A stretch of 46,417 nt of DNA from Alphaproteobacteria bacterium (GTDB lineage: Bacteria > Pseudomonadota > Alphaproteobacteria > Rhodobacterales > Rhodobacteraceae): positions 1 to 46,417 of the forward strand of contig JAUIDE010000022.1 of assembly GCA_030429105.1 (NCBI GenBank), given 5' to 3'. Under the pieces are notes generated by a model. That model was not told the origin of the DNA, did no database searches, and was given only the letters and a program-made list of their open reading frames with translations. How positions within the stretch are numbered: the stretch's first letter is position 1; the number at the start of each line of letters is the position of its first letter. Both the position numbers and the translations under genes were made by a program. Below, one piece after another: positions 42,194-46,417 of the stretch.

Positions 42194-43645
42194 TTACGTC
42201 AGCCCTTGCGCGGCATCGACCAACCGCGCGACGCCTTCGCCGATCCGCTCCTCCGGGATGACGGAGAAGCCCATGCGGAAGAAGCGCCGCGGGACGGACC
42301 GGGCACCGAAAAAGACATCGCCCGGCTCTATCACGACGCCGCGCGCAAGCGCCGCGGCGGCGAGGCGGCGCGAATCGAGCCCTTCCGGCCCCTCGACCCA
42401 GAGCCCGCCGCCGCCTTCGGCGCCCGAAACGCGCCAGCCGGGCGCCGCTACGGCAAGCGCGGCCACAGCCGCGCCCCGCCGCGCGGCGAGGGCCCGGCGC
42501 ATCCGGCCGAGCAGCATGTCGTGATGCCGCGCCGCCATGAAGAGCGCCGCGACGCGCTGGTTCATGCCCGGCGGATGGCGCAGCATGAGCCGCCGGAGCG
42601 CCCGCGCCTCCTCGATGAAGGGCCGGGCGCCGACGAGGAAGCCGAGCCTCAACCCCGGCATCATGCTCTTGGAGAGCGAGCCCGCGTAGAGGACGCGCCC
42701 CCGCCCGTCGAGCGCGCGGAGCGCGGGGCGCTGAGGGCCGGCGGCGCTCGCCTCCGGCTCGTAATCGTCCTCCAGGATCACCGCGTCCTCCTCCTCCGCG
42801 AGGGCGAGTAGCGCGCGGCGGCGTTCGAGGCTCATGGAGACGAGAGAGGGATGCTGGTGGCTCGGGGTTACGTAGATGAGGCGGGCGCCGCGGAGCCGAC
42901 CGTCCACCTGCATCCCGTCCTCGTCCACCGGCTGAAGGATGGTGCGCGCGGCGCGGGCGCGGAAGAGCGCGCGGGCGTCCGGATAGCCCGGCTCCTCCAT
43001 CGCCGCGACAGAGCCGGGCGGAAGGAGCAGCGCGGCGGTGAGGAAGAGCGCGTTCTGCGCGCCGAGAGTAACCAGGATCTCCCCCGGCTCCGCGGCCACG
43101 CCGCGCCGGGGGAGGATGCGCCGCCGGATCTCCTCGATGAGCATCGGATCGTCTTCAGCGTAGCGATCCTCCGTCCATTCGTCGAGCCAGCGGCGGCCCA
43201 TCGCGCGCCGCGTCGCGTCCCGCCATTCGGCGATGGGGAAGAGCTCCGGGTCGAACTGGCCGTAGATGAAGGGGAAGGGCGCGACGCGCCAGCCTTCGGG
43301 CCGCGGCACAGACTCGAAGGCGGCGGAGGGGCCGGCGAGACGCCCCGACCAGTCGATTTCCGGCCCGTTGGACGCTACAGGGGCGGCGGAGGAAGCGCCG
43401 CGCCGGGCGATGAAATAGCCCGACCGCTCCCGCGCCTCCAGCACGCCCTGGTCCACGAGGGACTGGAAGGCGAGCGAGACGGTGTTGCGGGAGACGCCCA
43501 GCGCCTCCGCCAGCCGCCGCGTGGACGGCGCGGGGTCGCCCGGCGCGAAGGCGCCGGAGGCGACGGCGCGCTCCAGCGCCGCGCGGATCTGCGCCTGAAG
43601 GGTTCCGCCCTCGGCCCGGTCGATCGGGAACAGGAATTCGCGCAC
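42194..43645 (-). CDS. MocR/PdxR-type GntR-aminotransferase transcriptional regulator
   Basis: This 483-residue protein combines an N-terminal GntR winged helix (about residues 12-80, with TRRLAEALGVSRNTVSLAFQ) with a fold type I aminotransferase-like domain, as in PdxR, TauR and GabR. The PLP lysine is K326 in YAGSLSKSMM. It lies divergent from an omega-amino acid:pyruvate aminotransferase, the arrangement of TauR and GabR with their target genes, so it probably controls that gene in response to an amino compound-PLP aldimine. I chose a GTG at 43645 after GGAAGGG; the longer frame has no family sequence. Confidence 0.85.
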   Translation of the reverse strand: MREFLFPIDRAEGGTLQAQIRAALERAVASGAFAPGDPAPSTRRLAEALGVSRNTVSLAFQSLVDQGVLEARERSGYFIARRGASSAAPVASNGPEIDWSGRLAGPSAAFESVPRPEGWRVAPFPFIYGQFDPELFPIAEWRDATRRAMGRRWLDEWTEDRYAEDDPMLIEEIRRRILPRRGVAAEPGEILVTLGAQNALFLTAALLLPPGSVAAMEEPGYPDARALFRARAARTILQPVDEDGMQVDGRLRGARLIYVTPSHQHPSLVSMSLERRRALLALAEEEDAVILEDDYEPEASAAGPQRPALRALDGRGRVLYAGSLSKSMMPGLRLGFLVGARPFIEEARALRRLMLRHPPGMNQRVAALFMAARHHDMLLGRMRRALAARRGAAVAALAVAAPGWRVSGAEGGGGLWVEGPEGLDSRRLAAAALARGVVIEPGDVFFGARSVPRRFFRMGFSVIPEERIGEGVARLVDAAQGLT

Positions 43646-43670
43646 TGGCCCTTCCGGAATAAGGCGATCT

Positions 43671-43714
43671 GGCGCTATCGTAGCCCGGGAGCCGGGCGCT
43701 ACTCTAGTACGATA
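43671..43714. promoter_or_regulatory. Putative MocR operator in the divergent promoter
   Basis: Between the regulator and the aminotransferase, a 7-bp inverted repeat TATCGTA (43676-43682) and TACGATA (43708-43714) has a 25-base spacer, and GGCGCTA is repeated directly at 43671-43677 and 43695-43701, 24 bases apart. MocR-type regulators often bind paired repeats in such regions. TACGAT could also be the -10 element of the aminotransferase gene. Confidence 0.55.
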
Positions 43715-43736
43715 ACCCGAAATTCCGGAGCCTCCG

Positions 43737-45077
43737 ATGCACGACCTGCCGAACGGCCTCGCCGCCCGCCCGAACAGCCTTGAGGAGCATTGGCTGCCCT
43801 TCACCGGCAACCGCGACTTCAAGGAGAACCCGCGCCTCGTCGTCCAGTCCGAAGGCGTCTATTGCTGGGACCACAAGGGCGGCAAGCTGATCGATGGCTC
43901 CTCCGCGCTCTTCTGCTGCCCCGCCGGCCACGGCCGGGCCGAGATCGCCAAGGCGGTCTACGACCAGATGATGACGAACTCCTACACGCCGCATTTCCAG
44001 CTCGGCCATCCCGGCTCCTTCGAGCTTGCGAAGCGCGTCACGGCGCTGCTGCCGGAGGGGATGAACCACGTCTTCTTCGTCAATTCCGGCTCGGAATCGA
44101 TCGACACCGCGCTGAAGATGGTCATGGCCTATCACCGCGCGAACGGGCAGAGCCAGCGCATCCGCTTCGTGAGCCGGGAGCGCGCCTATCACGGCGTGAA
44201 CATGGGCGGCGTCAGCCTCGCCGGCATGGTGCGGAACCGGGAGACCTTCCCGGTCACGATGCCCAATGTCGTCCATATGCGCCACACCTGGACGGGCAAG
44301 GACCTGTTCCATGACGGCCTGCCGCAGCATGACGGCGTGGAGCTCGCCAACGATCTCCAGCGGATGTGCGAGACCTATGGCGGGAACACCATCGCCGCCG
44401 TCTTCGTCGAGCCCGTCGCCGGCTCCACGGGGACGCTTGTCCCGCCCGCCGGCTACCTGGAGCGGCTGCGGGAGATCTGCGACCAGCATGGCATCCTCCT
44501 CGTCTTCGACGAGGTCATCACCGGCTTCGGCCGGCTCGGCGCGCCCTTCGCATCGCAGCTCTTCAACGTGAAGCCCGACATCTGCACGATGGCGAAGGCG
44601 CTGACCAACGGCTGCATCCCGATGGGCGCGGTCGCGGCGCAGGACAAGATCTACGAGACGATCACCAACGCCTCCCCGCTCAACGCCATCGAATTTTTCC
44701 ACGGCTACACCTACAGCGCGCATCCCGCGGCCTGCGCCGCCGGCATCGCCACGATGGAGATCTTCGAGCGGGAGGGGCTCTTCGAGAAGGCGGCGGCGCT
44801 CGCGCCCTATTTCGCGGAGGCGATCATGTCGCTGCGCGACCATGAGCTGGTGAAGGACATCCGGACGATCGGCCTCATGTCAGGCGTCGAGGTGCACCAT
44901 GACGGCGCGCCCGGCCGCCGCGGCACGAAGATGCAGAAGGATCTTTTCTGGAACGGCTGCCATGTGAAGTTCACCGGCGATGTCGGCATCGTCGCGCCGA
45001 TGTTCATCTCGACCCGCGCGAACATCGACGAGATCGTGGACAAGTTCCGCAAGACGATGGACCAGCAGCTCGCCTGA
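43737..45077 (+). CDS. Omega-amino acid:pyruvate (beta-alanine) aminotransferase, class III
   Basis: This 446-residue PLP enzyme moves the amino group of an omega-amino acid such as beta-alanine to pyruvate. The start EEHWLPFTGNRDFKENPRL (part) matches the omega-amino acid:pyruvate family. PLP residues are D258 (VFDEVITGFGR) and K287 (TMAKALTNG); SGSE at 117-120 and YHGVNMGG at 151-158 are as expected. The ATG at 43737 follows GGAG. With beta-alanine as substrate the product is malonate semialdehyde; taurine:pyruvate or other specificity cannot be excluded, since TauR-type regulators also accompany Tpa. Confidence 0.87.
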   Translation: MHDLPNGLAARPNSLEEHWLPFTGNRDFKENPRLVVQSEGVYCWDHKGGKLIDGSSALFCCPAGHGRAEIAKAVYDQMMTNSYTPHFQLGHPGSFELAKRVTALLPEGMNHVFFVNSGSESIDTALKMVMAYHRANGQSQRIRFVSRERAYHGVNMGGVSLAGMVRNRETFPVTMPNVVHMRHTWTGKDLFHDGLPQHDGVELANDLQRMCETYGGNTIAAVFVEPVAGSTGTLVPPAGYLERLREICDQHGILLVFDEVITGFGRLGAPFASQLFNVKPDICTMAKALTNGCIPMGAVAAQDKIYETITNASPLNAIEFFHGYTYSAHPAACAAGIATMEIFEREGLFEKAAALAPYFAEAIMSLRDHELVKDIRTIGLMSGVEVHHDGAPGRRGTKMQKDLFWNGCHVKFTGDVGIVAPMFISTRANIDEIVDKFRKTMDQQLA

Positions 45078-45084
45078 CAAAGGC

Positions 45085-45107
45085 GCGCCCCGGCCGCGCC
45101 GGGGCGC
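45085..45107. terminator. Hairpin between the convergent aminotransferase and YkgJ-like genes
   Basis: A 9-bp perfect stem (45085-45093 with 45099-45107, loop CCGCG) lies 8 bases after the aminotransferase stop and just before the stop of the minus-strand gene. There is no T-run; it may act in both directions. Confidence 0.6.
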
Positions 45108-45110
45108 CGC

Positions 45111-45764
45111 TCAGAACCGGGGAATCGGCGCGTCCGTCGCATCGACGGCGCGCGCCCCGGCGAAGATGTCCTCCCCCTCCCGCCAGCGCGCCATCGCGTC
45201 GGGCTCCGACCAGATGATCGCCAGCGCGCCGGTCAGCTCCAGCGAGGCCGAGGGCAGACCGGCGGCCGAGAGCCGCGCGCCGATCTGGTCATAGAGGTTC
45301 TGCACGGCGCGGTGATGGGTGAGGACGGTCGGAACCGCGATCTCCGCCTCTGGGTCGTCCAGCGCGGCCCGGCAAGCGCCTTCGTCCACCGAATTCATGC
45401 CCCGGCAGGTCAGCGGCCGCGCCGCATGGACGCGGCAGAGCGCCGTTTCCGCGTCGAGGAAGGGGCAGGCGATCCGCGCCCGCATCCGCGCCGCGCCGCC
45501 CATGCGCGCCGTTCGCCCGGCATGGGCGATCACGCGCGCCTTCAGCGCTTCGCGCTCCAGCTCGGGCGTCGCCGTCTCGATATGGGCGGCGAGGGCGAAG
45601 GCTTCCTGCGGCAGGACGCTCACCATCGAGTGGCAGCAATGGGCGCAGCCGGCGCGGCAGGCGAGGGCGGGGCGGGTTTCGGGGCGCGCGCGTTCCACCT
45701 CCTCCGCCCGTCGGTCGAATGCCGCCCAGGCGGCGGCGGCGAGTGCGGCTTCGGGCTCGGTCAT
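45111..45764 (-). CDS. YkgJ family cysteine-cluster protein
   Basis: This 217-residue protein has the zinc- or iron-chelating cysteine cluster of the YkgJ/UPF0153 family: CRAGCAHCC (about 36-44), CPFLDAETALCRVH (about 100-113) and RPLTCRGMNS (about 117-126). The metal and role are not settled. It starts 4 bases before the peptidoglycan-binding gene ends, so the two may be one operon. Confidence 0.85.
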   Translation of the reverse strand: MTEPEAALAAAAWAAFDRRAEEVERARPETRPALACRAGCAHCCHSMVSVLPQEAFALAAHIETATPELEREALKARVIAHAGRTARMGGAARMRARIACPFLDAETALCRVHAARPLTCRGMNSVDEGACRAALDDPEAEIAVPTVLTHHRAVQNLYDQIGARLSAAGLPSASLELTGALAIIWSEPDAMARWREGEDIFAGARAVDATDAPIPRF

Positions 45765-45768
45765 CGCT

Positions 45769-46417
45769 CTACTTCCTCGCCGCGACGGGGCCTCGCCAGG
45801 AGGCGGTGGCCCTCATGAGGAGGTCCACCGCCGGCCGGTCAAGAAAGCCGTGCGCGGCGAGGCCGCGGGAGAGGCGGAAGGCGCGGATCGCCTCGCGCGC
45901 GGCCTCGTCCAGCGTTCCGTCCGCCTCGCCCGGGGCGAAGCCGGCGCGGACGAGGCGCATCTCGATCTCCGCCAGCTCCTCCGGCCCGTAGAAGAGCGCA
46001 GCCTCAGCCGCCGCCCGCCCGCCTTCGGTTCCGGGGTCGAGCCGGGCAGTCATCGGCGCGTCGGCGGGCAGAGCCCCTGAGAGCGGCGCGGCGGTGAGTT
46101 CGTCATATTCCGCCTCGGTCAGCGCGCCGGTCGGCGGAAAGCCGGACGCCGCCTGCCAGGAGCGGATCGCGGCGCGCGCCGCGTCGTCGAACTCTCCCTC
46201 GCCGGGGCCCGGCTCGAAGCCGCGGGCGCGGAGCCCGTCCCGCGCCGCCATGCGCTGGCCCGGGGAGAGACTGAGGCGCGGCGCCGCCACTGCCGGGTCC
46301 GCCCCCGGCTCGGACGGCGGGGCGAGCGGCGCGGCGACGAGCGGCGCTGTCGGGCGCGGCCCCTCCGCCGCGGCGATCCGGTTGCGAGCGAAAGCGGCGA
46401 AGTTCCCGGACGGATGC
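45769..46417 (-). CDS. C-terminal part of a protein with two peptidoglycan-binding domains (cut by window edge)
   Basis: The frame stays open to the window edge on the minus strand, so the start is missing and only about 215 residues are visible. At the far end the residues HPSGNFAAFARNRIAAAE resemble the short repeat that follows caspase-like domains in many bacterial proteins. A proline/alanine linker follows, then two peptidoglycan-binding type 1 repeats (GLRARGFEPGPGEGEFDDAA and RLVRAGFAPGEADGTLDEAA starts). A GTG at 46290 could serve as a start only for a truncated version. The function of the missing N-terminal part is not known. Confidence 0.65.
   Translation of the reverse strand, partial: HPSGNFAAFARNRIAAAEGPRPTAPLVAAPLAPPSEPGADPAVAAPRLSLSPGQRMAARDGLRARGFEPGPGEGEFDDAARAAIRSWQAASGFPPTGALTEAEYDELTAAPLSGALPADAPMTARLDPGTEGGRAAAEAALFYGPEELAEIEMRLVRAGFAPGEADGTLDEAAREAIRAFRLSRGLAAHGFLDRPAVDLLMRATASWRGPVAARK

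Noticed and set aside
1-46417. CRISPR arrays, insertion sequences, tRNA genes
   Set aside because: No regularly spaced direct repeats, transposase-like proteins or cloverleaf-like sequences were noticed.

Overview
The window is compact, very GC-rich bacterial DNA in which many genes overlap by 4 bases (ATGA or GTGA). The gene content points to an alphaproteobacterium, most likely Rhodobacterales-like: a pccR/scfR regulator divergent from pccB with pccA nearby, a two-ATPase sugar/polyol ABC transporter feeding a fused dihydroxyacetone kinase, a pqqABCDE operon, and a molybdenum hydroxylase of the aerobic CO dehydrogenase (form II) type. No tRNA, rRNA, insertion sequence, phage gene or CRISPR array was seen.

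Layout. (1) 95-4959, plus: the end of an ABC import operon (MalG-type permease, 62-residue membrane protein, two UgpC/MalK-type ATPases) translationally coupled to an ATP-dependent dihydroxyacetone kinase. (2) 5208-14441, plus: a MoxR/Bat-type maturation operon (MoxR ATPase, DUF58, DUF4381, two VWA proteins, TPR protein, BatD-like protein), then a twin-arginine-exported Rieske protein, a PQQ-dependent alcohol dehydrogenase and a periplasmic protein of unknown function, closed by a strong terminator. (3) 14494-19690, minus: an ABC-2 exporter pair of the kind found with PQQ alcohol dehydrogenases, a nitrate/taurine-like ABC importer and a secreted metalloprotease with FG-GAP-like segments. (4) 19870-22636, minus: a two-subunit molybdenum hydroxylase (IorAB type) with a twin-arginine signal on the large subunit. 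(5) 22782-25862, minus: pqqABCDE, including the 33-residue pqqA. (6) 26019-28984, plus: a NosR/NirI-like membrane flavo-iron-sulfur protein and ApbE, its likely flavinylating enzyme. (7) 29036-33343, minus: coxG, coxS, coxL, coxM, with the form II active-site loop, so probably not a true CO oxidase. (8) 33433-41406: a small monooxygenase-fold protein, the PccR/ScfR regulator with four CTTCGCA boxes in its divergent promoter, pccB, a cassette of small genes (DUF2442, VOC, RidA, cupin, unknown), a glycine-zipper lipoprotein and pccA. (9) 41456-46417: a DUF4174 protein, a MocR-type regulator divergent from an omega-amino acid:pyruvate aminotransferase, a YkgJ-like cysteine-cluster protein, and the C-terminal part of a peptidoglycan-binding-domain protein cut by the window edge.

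How the genes fit together. Regions 2, 3, 5 and probably 6 look like one physiological island: PqqA-E make the cofactor, the MoxR/Bat proteins probably mature the dehydrogenase in the periplasm, the dehydrogenase carries the extra aspartate of lanthanide-dependent enzymes, and the transporters handle an unknown solute. No CxxCH haem-binding protein was noticed in the island. The Rieske protein is therefore a candidate electron acceptor, and the NosR-like/ApbE pair a candidate membrane electron-transfer module; both ideas are inference. The pcc region converts propionyl-CoA to methylmalonyl-CoA, and the omega-aminotransferase may supply a related semialdehyde pathway.
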